From Zestomicrobium sp964482405 (GTDB taxonomy: Archaea > Thermoproteota > Thermoprotei_A > Sulfolobales > NBVN01): a stretch of DNA of 59,799 nt. Both the position numbers and the translations under genes were made by a program. Shown here piece by piece: positions 52,996 through 59,752 of this stretch. The stretch spans positions 1 to 59,799 of the forward strand of contig CAYZXH010000003.1 in assembly GCA_964482405.1 (NCBI GenBank), in the 5' to 3' direction. Positions within the stretch are counted from its first letter, which is position 1. The number at the start of each line of letters is the position of its first letter. The notes under the pieces are model-generated. The model was given only the letters and a program-made list of their open reading frames with translations. It had not been told where the DNA came from and did not search any database.

Positions 52996-53511
52996 ATGAG
53001 TTCGAGAATACCTCTCCCATACTCTCCCGTAGTACTTGAGTACTTCAGAAATCCTAAGAACGTAGGACGCATGGAGAACGCCACCGTTCAATCCACTGCC
53101 GGAAGCCCAGCATGCGGCGACATGATTAGACTGTACCTTAGGATCGAAGATGATCTAATAGTGGAGGCTACCTTCGAGAGTTATGGTTGCGCAGCTAACA
53201 TAGCTGCTGCCAGCATACTCACGGAGATGATTAAGGGTAAGACCTTGAAAGAAGCTTGGGAGATTAAGTGGAACGATATTTCAGATAAGTTAGGAGGTTT
53301 ACCTCCTATAAAGTATCATTGTAGTATACTTGCGGTTGGAGCTCTAAAGAGAGCTATAAGAGCATACTATGACGAGGTAAGGAAAGCAGTGCCGAACTGG
53401 CTACCTAAGAATTTAAGCACCGAGGAAAAACAAACTATGGAAGAGGAGGAACTGATAGAGAGGATGTATAACAGAATTCCAAAATCGTCAGGTGCTGAGA
53501 GTGGTAAGTGA
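52996..53511 (+). CDS. iscU: Iron-sulfur cluster scaffold IscU/NifU-like
   Basis: A 171-residue scaffold protein on which Fe-S clusters are built. The three cysteines are in the expected segments: GSPACGDMIRLYL, ESYGCAANIAAAS and KYHCSILAVGALKRAI. FRNPKNVGRMENA is the usual N-terminal motif. The C-terminal 40 residues (LPKNLSTEEKQTMEEEEL) are an acidic extension not seen in bacterial IscU. It follows IscS and overlaps the next TusA-like gene by 11 bases. Confidence 0.94.
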   Translation: MSSRIPLPYSPVVLEYFRNPKNVGRMENATVQSTAGSPACGDMIRLYLRIEDDLIVEATFESYGCAANIAAASILTEMIKGKTLKEAWEIKWNDISDKLGGLPPIKYHCSILAVGALKRAIRAYYDEVRKAVPNWLPKNLSTEEKQTMEEEELIERMYNRIPKSSGAESGK

Positions 53512-53737
53512 GCAAGTTTTCGACCTCAGATTAAACAGGATTGGTGGGTGTACGGGGGACCCCGTGTTAAGATTACTTACTTTAATAAATGAAGGTCTCG
53601 GCGACTTCAAGATAATAGCTCAGAAGAAAGTCCTACCGCCAGAAGTTCTTCAGGCAATACTTAAGAAAAAAGGTTATAGGATGGAAATCTTAGGTGAGGA
53701 GGAAGGAGACGCTTTCTTGATAAGAATCCACAAATAA
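53501..53737 (+). CDS. Small TusA-like protein
   Basis: A protein of about 78 residues from the GTG at 53501 (another GTG is at 53492). The layout, strand-Cys17-helix (LNRIGGCTGDPVLRLLTLI), strand (FKIIAQKKVLPPEVLQAI) and C-terminal strand pair ending AFLIRIHK, resembles TusA but with GGCTGDP where TusA has the GLxCPxP motif. It may be a second sulfur carrier or an IscU partner. The gene overlaps the IscU end and closes the sulfur group. Confidence 0.6.
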   Translation: MVSEQVFDLRLNRIGGCTGDPVLRLLTLINEGLGDFKIIAQKKVLPPEVLQAILKKKGYRMEILGEEEGDAFLIRIHK

Positions 53738-53782
53738 CAACACACTGTCCTTACATCTGAGAGTTTTGAGAAAAGGTCCTAA

Positions 53783-53916
53783 GTGACTGGGAGGTGGATG
53801 AGCTTCCGTAGCCAAGGGGCTGTGGATTGGATAGCGTTTGCTACCCGCCATGCAAGCACACAAGCAATCACAAAGCATGGCGGGTGGTTCATTACGCTTC
53901 CTCCGTGCCTCCTCAC
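53783..53916 (+). ncRNA. Candidate structured RNA with three-way junction
   Basis: Within the 412-base gene-less stretch 53738-54149, this segment folds well by eye. A closing stem pairs GTGA and GGAGG (53783-53794, with a CTG bulge) with CCTCC and TCAC (53908-53916). Hairpin one is a nine-pair stem TCCGTAGCC / GGCTGTGGA (53805-53826, two G-U pairs) with an AAGG loop. Hairpin two has an eleven-pair perfect stem ACCCGCCATGC / GCATGGCGGGT (53843-53885) extended by AGCGT/ACGCT and GGA/TCC down to 53829 and 53901. I cannot name the RNA. It directly follows the sulfur/Fe-S genes. The strand is assumed. Confidence 0.5.
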
Positions 53917-54149
53917 CTACTGAGAAGCGGTTAGGTTTTAAGTTCTGATTTTGTTTGCTGTCATGAAATAGCTCGCCTAGGCGATGAGGGCAGTGTTCCA
54001 GGCCCGGGCTAGTCTAGCAGGCAATAAGCTTCACTCAACACGGGAGATTGGAGGTCTGCAAGCTTTAAACATTTTCTGAAGCACAAGCTGGTTAGGTTAG
54101 AATTCGCTTCTGGTCTAAACTTTATTACCTAGTATTAATTGAGATTTCG
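53917..54149. other. Rest of the gene-less stretch, rich in short palindromes
   Basis: No gene is seen. Short inverted repeats follow each other: TCGCCTAGGCGA near 53993, CCCGGG and GCTAGTCTAGC around 54004-54020, and AAGCTT at 54028 and 54060. A TATA-like AAACTTTATTACC lies before the ferritin-like gene. The fragment CAGGCCCGG followed by AGCAGG recalls helix 8 of SRP RNA, but the hairpin between the two parts does not form, so I do not call SRP RNA. Confidence 0.3.
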
Positions 54150-54674
54150 GTGATTGAGTTGGATGATGTAAGCGTCCTGGGGGAGGTCTTAGTATGTTCG
54201 GAGAGATTTGAGAGGTTGGTAAGTGGCTTCTATAATGCGTTGAGCAAGATGGTCGGGGATCAACTCTTAAGAGTTATTTTTAAGTGGATTTCAGCGGAGA
54301 GTCTTAATCACGCGGAATTAATGAAGAACTTACTTAGTTTCTTGAAGTTGCCGTACGCAGAAGTTGACTGTTCTTTCGTGATAGGTGAGCCGTGGGTGGC
54401 TATTAACTCACTCATGAAAACTCTTGAGGCGGGTTCAATCAACACCGAGACCCTCAAGAAAATTCTTTCTGATTTGCGAAGACTGGAGAGCTTAGCTAGT
54501 GAGGAGACTTACGGGAAATTACTCTACCCTGCAGTGAGTGGTTTGCTCAGAGAGGTTGGTGGAGAGTTGAGGACTCAGAAGGAGTTGGGAGTTATATCTG
54601 CTGTGTTGAGGGAGGTCTCAGTGGAGGAGGAATATCATGAAAAACTCGTTAACCTGATTAATGAGCTGATTTAA
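54150..54674 (+). CDS. Ferritin-like helical protein
   Basis: A 174-residue all-helical protein. Helix one ends VCSERFERLVSGFYNAL, helix two contains WISAESLNHAELMKNLL with an ExxNHAE arrangement, and the last helix has SVEEEYHEKLVNLINEL with ExxYH. Two such E..H pairs are the di-iron ligands of ferritin-like proteins (rubrerythrin/ferritin superfamily), so a metal centre is plausible, perhaps for iron or peroxide handling. No named family comes to mind. The start is GTG at 54150. Its place next to Fe-S genes is suggestive only. Confidence 0.55.
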   Translation: MIELDDVSVLGEVLVCSERFERLVSGFYNALSKMVGDQLLRVIFKWISAESLNHAELMKNLLSFLKLPYAEVDCSFVIGEPWVAINSLMKTLEAGSINTETLKKILSDLRRLESLASEETYGKLLYPAVSGLLREVGGELRTQKELGVISAVLREVSVEEEYHEKLVNLINELI

Positions 54675-54689
54675 AGGAGTGTGGAGTAC

Positions 54690-55091
54690 TTAACAGAGCT
54701 CCTCCGCGACATCTAACTTCTTACTCGTGATGTTGACGTATTGGTTATCACAGTACTTCGTTATTTTGTTCCTGTATTTATTTAACACAGCCGTCAAGTC
54801 CGCATTACCTCGTAAAGCGTTGAGGAATTCGTAAACCCAGCTTTCCTTAGGGAAGGAAACGACGAGAATTAATGTTAGGTCGCTCAGCTGATCTAGTAAC
54901 TCCATGTAGAATAGAGGGTTTTCGGCGGCGACGTTTTTAGAGTCCTCTCCAGTTAGTCGTGCAGCGACCCTGACTATTTGAGCAGTGCCTGGAAACTTAT
55001 CTACGAGAACGTAAGAAATTCTTCTCGAGATGCATGAGAGCAACTCGCTCACGTTAATACCCTTAATATTTCTATACTCTAGCGCATTCAC
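54690..55091 (-). CDS. Hypothetical protein
   Basis: A 133-residue protein, mostly helical, with a C-terminal cysteine (EELC). I see no motif or family. It is convergent with the ferritin-like gene, 15 bases apart, and divergent from the class V aminotransferase gene with about 85 bases between. Codon use resembles its neighbours, so it is likely real. Confidence 0.45.
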   Translation of the reverse strand: MNALEYRNIKGINVSELLSCISRRISYVLVDKFPGTAQIVRVAARLTGEDSKNVAAENPLFYMELLDQLSDLTLILVVSFPKESWVYEFLNALRGNADLTAVLNKYRNKITKYCDNQYVNITSKKLDVAEELC

Positions 55092-55177
55092 TTAAAAGAC
55101 TTACCCCCATGCAACCTCCTCGCAGTGTCGTCGAGCCCTTTATTTAAACTATGCCTTAAAAGAATTTTAGGTGTGGT

Positions 55178-56380
55178 TTGTTGTTAAGTGGTGTTAGGGA
55201 CTACTTCCCGTCAATTAAGAGATTTCGCGCGTACTTAAACACCGCGTCCACGGGCCTCACCCCGATTAACGTCTACGAAACCCTACGCGGAGTCTTAAAC
55301 ATGATTTACGAGGGTTCCGTTACCGAGGACTTGCTGGAGGACTATGTTGCGAGGGGAAGGAAGGAGGTAGCTAGGTTGGTAGGTGCGGAGACTTCGGAAA
55401 TCGCGTTCACTGTGCAAACTACTGAGGGATTGAAGAACGTCTTAAGATCACTTAATTTAAGAACCGGTGACGTGGTTCTCGGGCTAGACCTAGACTTCCC
55501 CACAATCACATCACTTATTAAGTCCTTGTGCGTGGTTAGGGGGTGTGATATTAGGGTAGCTGAGGGTAAGGGAATTTACGAAGTAGAGGATCTGGAAAAA
55601 ATAGTTGATGATTCCGTCAAGGTTGCTGTGGTATCTTCCGTTCAGTGGATTAGTGGGTGGAGGATTAACTTGAGAGAGTTTTCCAACATACTCCATGAAC
55701 ACGGCGCTCTCCTAATAGTTGACGGGGTTCAACACGTGGGTGCCCTAAAGCTTGACGTGGCTACCGAAGACGTCGATGTTCTGTGTGTTGGTGGTGAGAA
55801 GTGGATGCTAAGCCCGTACGTCGGCTCCGGCTTCATGTACGTGAGGAGGGAGTTGCTTGAGGAATTGGATCCTTTTCCGTACGGTATATTGAATAGGGAA
55901 GAGCCAAGAGGTGGTTGGGGCAATTATTGGCCAGACCCGGACAAAGACGTGTGGTCACTCCCTCAAGTCTCGAGAACTGCTCTAAAGTTTGAATGGGGTG
56001 GCGGGAGGCCGTATATATCGATAATTGCTTTGTATGAAGCGGCTCGTCTCATAAATAACGTGGGTATAGAGAATATCGAGAGCCATGTCTTAAGTATTAA
56101 GAGGTATCTGTACGAAAGACTGTTTAGCGAGGGTTACGCTGTTTACGGCTATAGTGATGAGGTGATGCATTGGTCCGGCATAACCTTAGTTAAGACTAGG
56201 CTGAACAGGATGAGGGAACTCAATATAGTTGAGGGGCTACGTAAGAGAGGCGTGATGGTTTCCTACAGGGGTGCCTCAGGAGTGTCTGGAATCAGGGTAT
56301 CCACGCACCTCTACAACACGAGGGATGACGTAGATGTGTTAATAGACGAATTAAATAAGCTTAGGGCTTTGAACGCATGA
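55178..56380 (+). CDS. Class V aminotransferase-fold PLP protein
   Basis: A 400-residue relative of SufS and isopenicillin-N epimerase. YLNTASTGLTPINVYETL is the N-terminal signature, LLIVDGVQHVGALKLDV the cofactor aspartate region, and VLCVGGEKWMLSPYVGSGFMYV holds the PLP lysine. The position of the desulfurase cysteine is empty (VSYRGASGVSGIRVSTHLYNT), so cysteine desulfuration by the usual persulfide route is unlikely; epimerase, lyase or kynureninase-type chemistry are open. It is the third class V enzyme in 12 kb. Start is TTG at 55178. Confidence 0.8.
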   Translation: MLLSGVRDYFPSIKRFRAYLNTASTGLTPINVYETLRGVLNMIYEGSVTEDLLEDYVARGRKEVARLVGAETSEIAFTVQTTEGLKNVLRSLNLRTGDVVLGLDLDFPTITSLIKSLCVVRGCDIRVAEGKGIYEVEDLEKIVDDSVKVAVVSSVQWISGWRINLREFSNILHEHGALLIVDGVQHVGALKLDVATEDVDVLCVGGEKWMLSPYVGSGFMYVRRELLEELDPFPYGILNREEPRGGWGNYWPDPDKDVWSLPQVSRTALKFEWGGGRPYISIIALYEAARLINNVGIENIESHVLSIKRYLYERLFSEGYAVYGYSDEVMHWSGITLVKTRLNRMRELNIVEGLRKRGVMVSYRGASGVSGIRVSTHLYNTRDDVDVLIDELNKLRALNA

Positions 56381-56432
56381 GTATTAACTCCTGGTTCGGC
56401 GTGGCAAAGTTTCTTTTATGGATGTCGCTTAA

Positions 56433-56756
56433 TCAAGCTCGGCCAGAACTCTCTATCTTGAATGCTGGAGGGCTTATTCTCTCAGACTTACACCTAGGAC
56501 ATTTACTCGGTTTCCTAGGTTTTTCGAGGTCTTTGAACACGTAGCCGCAGGACCTGCAAATAGGTGGTATCATGATTAGTACGCGCTCGTTTTTGTAGGT
56601 TCTCCTAACGCTCTTCGCTATGTGTTCTAGGTGTTCGTATACTTCCTTAGGAGTTGCTTTAAGGTTTAGTAAGGTGATTATTTCCTCGACGGTTAGCGGG
56701 TTTTCGGTCTTGGTTAAGAGCTCCATTATTTTCTCTCTGGTTGTTTGTTGAGACAA
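56433..56756 (-). CDS. Predicted transcriptional regulator: HTH plus zinc ribbon
   Basis: A 107-residue protein with an N-terminal winged helix (TREKIMELLTKTENPLTVEE; LKATPKEVYEHLEHIAKSVRR) and a C-terminal zinc ribbon (CRSCGYVFKDLEKPRKPSKCPRC). This architecture is that of COG3357, conserved in archaea without a known target. The tail after the ribbon (ISPPAFKIESSGRA) is typical for the group. It is the only gene between the PLP protein and MscS. Confidence 0.82.
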   Translation of the reverse strand: MSQQTTREKIMELLTKTENPLTVEEIITLLNLKATPKEVYEHLEHIAKSVRRTYKNERVLIMIPPICRSCGYVFKDLEKPRKPSKCPRCKSERISPPAFKIESSGRA

Positions 56757-56792
56757 GAGCCGACCCCCACCGCCTTCCCTTACCCCTAAGGA

Positions 56793-56830
56793 GCGAGGGT
56801 CCCTCGCCCTTCAGGACGGGGAGGAGGCTA
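56793..56830. repeat. Palindrome and IS200/IS605-end-like hairpin
   Basis: GCGAGGGTCCCTCGC at 56793-56807 is a perfect palindrome, and CCTCGCCC-TTCA-GGACGGGG overlaps it with seven of eight pairs (56803-56822). The second resembles the hairpin CCCCGTCC-TxA-GGGCGGGG found at the ends of archaeal IS200/IS605 elements. No transposase or TnpB gene is nearby, so this would be a solitary remnant or simply a terminator for a neighbouring gene. Confidence 0.4.
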
Positions 56831-56838
56831 ATATAGTC

Positions 56839-57702
56839 TTAATTCTTTGATTCCGGCCCCTCTCCCGGTCTCGGCTGAGGTGTTCTCAACTGCAGGTCAT
56901 TAGCGAACCACACTACTCTCTGCGGGAACGGTATCTGTATCCCGTTCTCCTCAAGCCTTGTCTTTATCTTCCATAATAGATCCATCTTCACGGAGTACCA
57001 CTCTTGAGATGGTGCCCACACTCGAACCACTATGTTGACTGAGTTGTCGCCTAGGCTATCAACGAAGACTTGTGGTTCAGGCTTCTTGAGCGCGAAGGGG
57101 TGTTCCTCAATCACCTTCTTGATTATCTCTATGGCTTTCTGAGCGTCGTCACTATACCTTATCCCGACAACGTACTCAAACCTTCTAGCGACATGCGCTG
57201 TGTAGTTAGTGATGTTTGATGTGAAGACCGTGGAGTTAGGCACCCTGACGAAGAGCCCGTCGTAAGTCCTTATTATCGTGGAGAATATGTTCACGTCCTC
57301 AACGATTCCCGTCACGGAACCTAACGAGATGCCGTCACCTATCTTCACAGGCCTCTCTATAGCTAGGAATATCCCAGAGACTAGGTTAGCTACTATGTTT
57401 TGGAGAGCAAACCCTATTATTATCCCGGTGATGCCTCCCGCTAAGAGAAGTCCTGACAGGTTGATGCCTAGCAGAGGGGTTAAGCCTACGAAGACAGCGA
57501 TTATTATCGTGTAATAAACCACCTTCAATATGACGTCGAGCACGTTTTTCTTCAACTTATCTATGAGTGCTCTCTTGAGAACCAAAGTAATTAATTTAGC
57601 GAAGATAACCGTTGCAGTCATTAAAGCAAGGAATACCAGGATGCTACGTATGGTCACGTCCCCGTAAATCACCGTGTCTAAGAAACTCATTGAAGACCCC
57701 AC
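56839..57702 (-). CDS. mscS: Small-conductance mechanosensitive channel MscS
   Basis: A 287-residue membrane channel that opens under tension to relieve osmotic shock. Three membrane helices come first, the last being the pore-lining LLLAGGITGIIIGFALQNIVANLVSGIFL (residues about 87-115; glycine-rich, with the FALQN segment). The beta domain follows with VKIGDGISLGSVTGIVEDVNIFSTIIRTYDG and VRVPNSTVF, then an alpha-beta C-terminus. The start overlaps the DUF432 gene by 16 bases, and these families are often paired in archaea. Confidence 0.95.
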   Translation of the reverse strand: MGSSMSFLDTVIYGDVTIRSILVFLALMTATVIFAKLITLVLKRALIDKLKKNVLDVILKVVYYTIIIAVFVGLTPLLGINLSGLLLAGGITGIIIGFALQNIVANLVSGIFLAIERPVKIGDGISLGSVTGIVEDVNIFSTIIRTYDGLFVRVPNSTVFTSNITNYTAHVARRFEYVVGIRYSDDAQKAIEIIKKVIEEHPFALKKPEPQVFVDSLGDNSVNIVVRVWAPSQEWYSVKMDLLWKIKTRLEENGIQIPFPQRVVWFANDLQLRTPQPRPGEGPESKN

Positions 57703-58445
57703 TCCATAACAAACCTCTCTCTAATCACCGGTAAACGCTTCTGAGATCTCACAATTAAGGACTTACTCATTCCTTCTTTTAACGGCTCGTCCGTGAAGGA
57801 AGTCTCAGCGTACGTTTGCGAGAAGATAGTTGCTTGCGCCGAGGACGAGACGTGGTTGTCGTCATAATATATCGTCATCCCGTTCACGCTTAGAACGAGG
57901 TTACTTAAGGTTATCCAGTAATCAGAGACATTAGATATCTTGAGTTTCAAAACTCCTTCCCTTAATAAATCAACTTTAGGTACCTCAGTGAAGATTCCGG
58001 TTCTCCAGTACCTGCATATGATCCCGTTCCTAGGGGTCCCGTAGAGCGTGTACTTCTGATTAACTAAGCTGAAAACATCTAATAACTCAGAGTCCTTCGC
58101 GTTAATTACGAAAACCCCCACCTCAATAGGGAAGGTCGCGTACGCTTCTATTGTTGAGGAGGGAGCTATAACGACTGGCTCAGCGAATTCTAGTAAGATG
58201 AAGTTCGTTAAGGGTTTCGGGAGGCTGACTGGCTCGATAGGATTTATCAGGAAGTATGTGTCAGGGGAGTATGTAATTATTTTCTCTACTCGAGTCCCTC
58301 CCTCACGCAGGTACTTAAGCACGTTGCCGAGATTAATGAACGAGATCTTGAAACTCCCGAACTCTAGGTAATTATCTCTTACATCAAGTCTACCATAAGG
58401 AGGTTTTCCGGCAAGACTCGTGCCCTCCCTGAAGGTATTACCCAC
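57687..58445 (-). CDS. DUF432 family protein
   Basis: A 252-residue beta-rich protein of the DUF432 family, usually encoded with MscS in archaea. The central segments LLEFAEPVVIAPSSTIEAYATFPIEVGVFV and SLVNQKYTLYGTPRNGIICRYWRTGIF are the ones I associate with the family (shown here in overlapping part). There is no signal peptide. It may regulate or assemble with the channel; that is inference from linkage. A TATA-like CATATAAAACC lies about 35 bases upstream. Confidence 0.75.
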   Translation of the reverse strand: MGNTFREGTSLAGKPPYGRLDVRDNYLEFGSFKISFINLGNVLKYLREGGTRVEKIITYSPDTYFLINPIEPVSLPKPLTNFILLEFAEPVVIAPSSTIEAYATFPIEVGVFVINAKDSELLDVFSLVNQKYTLYGTPRNGIICRYWRTGIFTEVPKVDLLREGVLKLKISNVSDYWITLSNLVLSVNGMTIYYDDNHVSSSAQATIFSQTYAETSFTDEPLKEGMSKSLIVRSQKRLPVIRERFVMEWGLQ

Positions 58446-58587
58446 TTAACATCACTCACCCCATGCTGATATTGGTGAGAGGTTTTATATGATTCATGCG
58501 AGAGAGTGTTTCCCGTAACCCCATCACTTCCTCTCCATCCCACTTTTTCCCACTCAAAGCATCCTCAGACCCGGGGCTTTCCGAAGC

Positions 58588-58764
58588 TCAAGGTACTAAA
58601 ACCGGCGCTAAGTAACCGAGCACTAAAATCGCTACAGCAAACATAATAGCGATAAAGACTACCTGGTAAGGGGAAATACTTACTTTAGCCTCAACCTCTT
58701 CAAAAAACCTAACTAAACCAGCACCAGACATCATAGACGTTCTCTTCTTTTTCTTGCTTGACAT
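58588..58764 (-). CDS. secG: Preprotein translocase Sec61-beta subunit
   Basis: The ATG at 58764 gives a 58-residue tail-anchored protein: a basic N-terminus (MSSKKKKRTSMMSGAGLVRF), an amphipathic stretch FEEVEAKVSISPYQV, and a C-terminal membrane helix VFIAIMFAVAILVLGYLAPV. This is the archaeal Sec61-beta/SecBeta pattern, in which SGAGL-R-F is the best-conserved motif. The subunit binds SecYE at the translocon. A GTG at 58779 would add five residues and is unlikely. Confidence 0.92.
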   Translation of the reverse strand: MSSKKKKRTSMMSGAGLVRFFEEVEAKVSISPYQVVFIAIMFAVAILVLGYLAPVLVP

Positions 58765-58789
58765 CCCACACACCAACACAAATAACGCT

Positions 58790-58805
58790 AAACTAAATAT
58801 AAACC
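58790..58805. promoter_or_regulatory. Shared divergent promoter of Sec61-beta and MazG-like genes
   Basis: AACTAAATATAAACC reads as a TATA-like box in both directions, TAAATATAAA rightward and TTTATATTTAG leftward. It lies 26-41 bases from the Sec61-beta start (58764) and 32-47 from the MazG-like start (58837), so one AT-rich core may serve both genes. Confidence 0.4.
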
Positions 58806-58836
58806 TTAATCAAACCAAACATGAAAGTGAGAGAAA

Positions 58837-59106
58837 ATGCAACAGAAAATTACTTTAAAAGACGTGCAAGAATTAATGAATAAGTACTACTTACAGAGGG
58901 ATCGTGAAAGAGGGTTATACGCAACGTTCACATGGCTCATAGAAGAAATAGGAGAACTAGCCGAATCAATACTAACCCAAGACAAGAAAGCACAAGAAGA
59001 AGAGATAGCAGACGTCCTAGCATGGCTAGCATCACTAGCCAACCTACTCTCAATAGACCTAGAAAAAGCATTCAAACAAAAATACATGAACCCGCAACCA
59101 CCATAA
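58837..59106 (+). CDS. MazG-like nucleotide pyrophosphohydrolase
   Basis: An 89-residue single-domain protein of the MazG superfamily, which hydrolyses (d)NTPs to monophosphates to clean the nucleotide pool. TWLIEEIGELAESIL carries the ExxE half-site and EEEIADVLAWLASLANLL the ExxD half-site that bind magnesium. The RDRERGLYATF segment precedes them as in family members. It is the last gene before the candidate replication origin; its stop codon lies six bases from the first inverted repeat. Confidence 0.9.
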   Translation: MQQKITLKDVQELMNKYYLQRDRERGLYATFTWLIEEIGELAESILTQDKKAQEEEIADVLAWLASLANLLSIDLEKAFKQKYMNPQPP

Positions 59107-59111
59107 CACAT

Positions 59112-59384
59112 CAAATCAGACACCCCCACCCCTCTGTTTCCACTGGAGAAAAACTAATATTTATTAAAGAATCAATTTCTAATTAAATTCTATATAAAAA
59201 GATCATTATACAAAATTTACAAAAATAAAGTAATTAAGCCATTTATGATCATGATTAATATTACAAATTTATAGAAAGTTTTGTATAATGATCTATATAA
59301 AGAGATTTAAAATTAAATAAAAGAAGACATTCTAAATTAATTTTTGTTTCCAGTGGAAACAGAGGGGTGGGGGTGTCTGATTTG
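59112..59384. other. oriC: Candidate chromosomal replication origin with two inverted ORB elements
   Basis: Two perfect 36-base copies in inverted orientation (59112-59147 and 59349-59384) flank 201 bases of very AT-rich DNA. The right copy reads TTTCCAGTGGAAACAGAGGG then GTGGGGGTGTC. This matches the archaeal origin recognition box: a TTCCA-TGGAAAC dyad followed by a G-string. Pyrococcus, Sulfolobus and Aeropyrum origins have such boxes pointing away from an AT-rich unwinding region, bound by Orc1/Cdc6. The AT-rich core contains a further inverted pair (59200-59215 with 59279-59294). No orc1/cdc6 gene is in the window; it may lie just beyond the right end. No open frame crosses it. Confidence 0.82.
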
Positions 59385-59398
59385 TTATTTAGTTTTCT

Positions 59399-59749
59399 AT
59401 GAGGGACTTTATCTATCGGGAAACCAGTGCTTTTATTAGTTTTTGTTTAGTATATGTGGGTGTGGTCGTTAGCATGGGTTTGTTGGTTCAGATTTTTAGG
59501 GATAGGAGGGAGATAATGATTTCCGGGATTCCTACTCAGTGGGTTGCTGAGAGGATAATTAGAGATATTAACGATATTCTTCAGAAGAGAGGTAGTGATT
59601 TAGTGTATTTCTTTGAGGGTAGTCCTGGAGTTTATGGTGGTGGGTTGGTGATTAGGGTAGTGCTTAACACTTCCTTAGGTGAAAATGAAGTCAATGCTCT
59701 CGTGAAGTATTTTGAATTAAGAAATTCTCATGTGAGTGTTTACTACTGA
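59399..59749 (+). CDS. Hypothetical protein with N-terminal membrane segment
   Basis: A 116-residue protein with one hydrophobic helix near the N-terminus (FISFCLVYVGVVVSMGLLVQIF) and a soluble domain with GIPTQWVAERIIRDINDIL and a C-terminal strand pair. I do not know the family. It begins 15 bases after the origin repeat, so its promoter must lie within or at the edge of the origin, and a IS605-end-like hairpin follows its stop. Confidence 0.5.
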   Translation: MRDFIYRETSAFISFCLVYVGVVVSMGLLVQIFRDRREIMISGIPTQWVAERIIRDINDILQKRGSDLVYFFEGSPGVYGGGLVIRVVLNTSLGENEVNALVKYFELRNSHVSVYY

Positions 59750-59752
59750 AAG

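Noticed and set aside
53738..54149. SRP (7S) or RNase P RNA
   Set aside because: CAGGCCCGG and AGCAGG recall SRP helix 8, but the apical hairpin between them does not pair and no Alu-domain UGUAA-type motif or terminal helix is seen. The RNase P core sequences GAGGAAAGUC and ACAGAA are absent on both strands.
59112..59384. MITE or insertion element with terminal inverted repeats
   Set aside because: Perfect 36-base inverted ends could suggest this, but the repeat is an ORB consensus, there are no target-site duplications at the edges, and the AT-rich interior fits an unwinding region.
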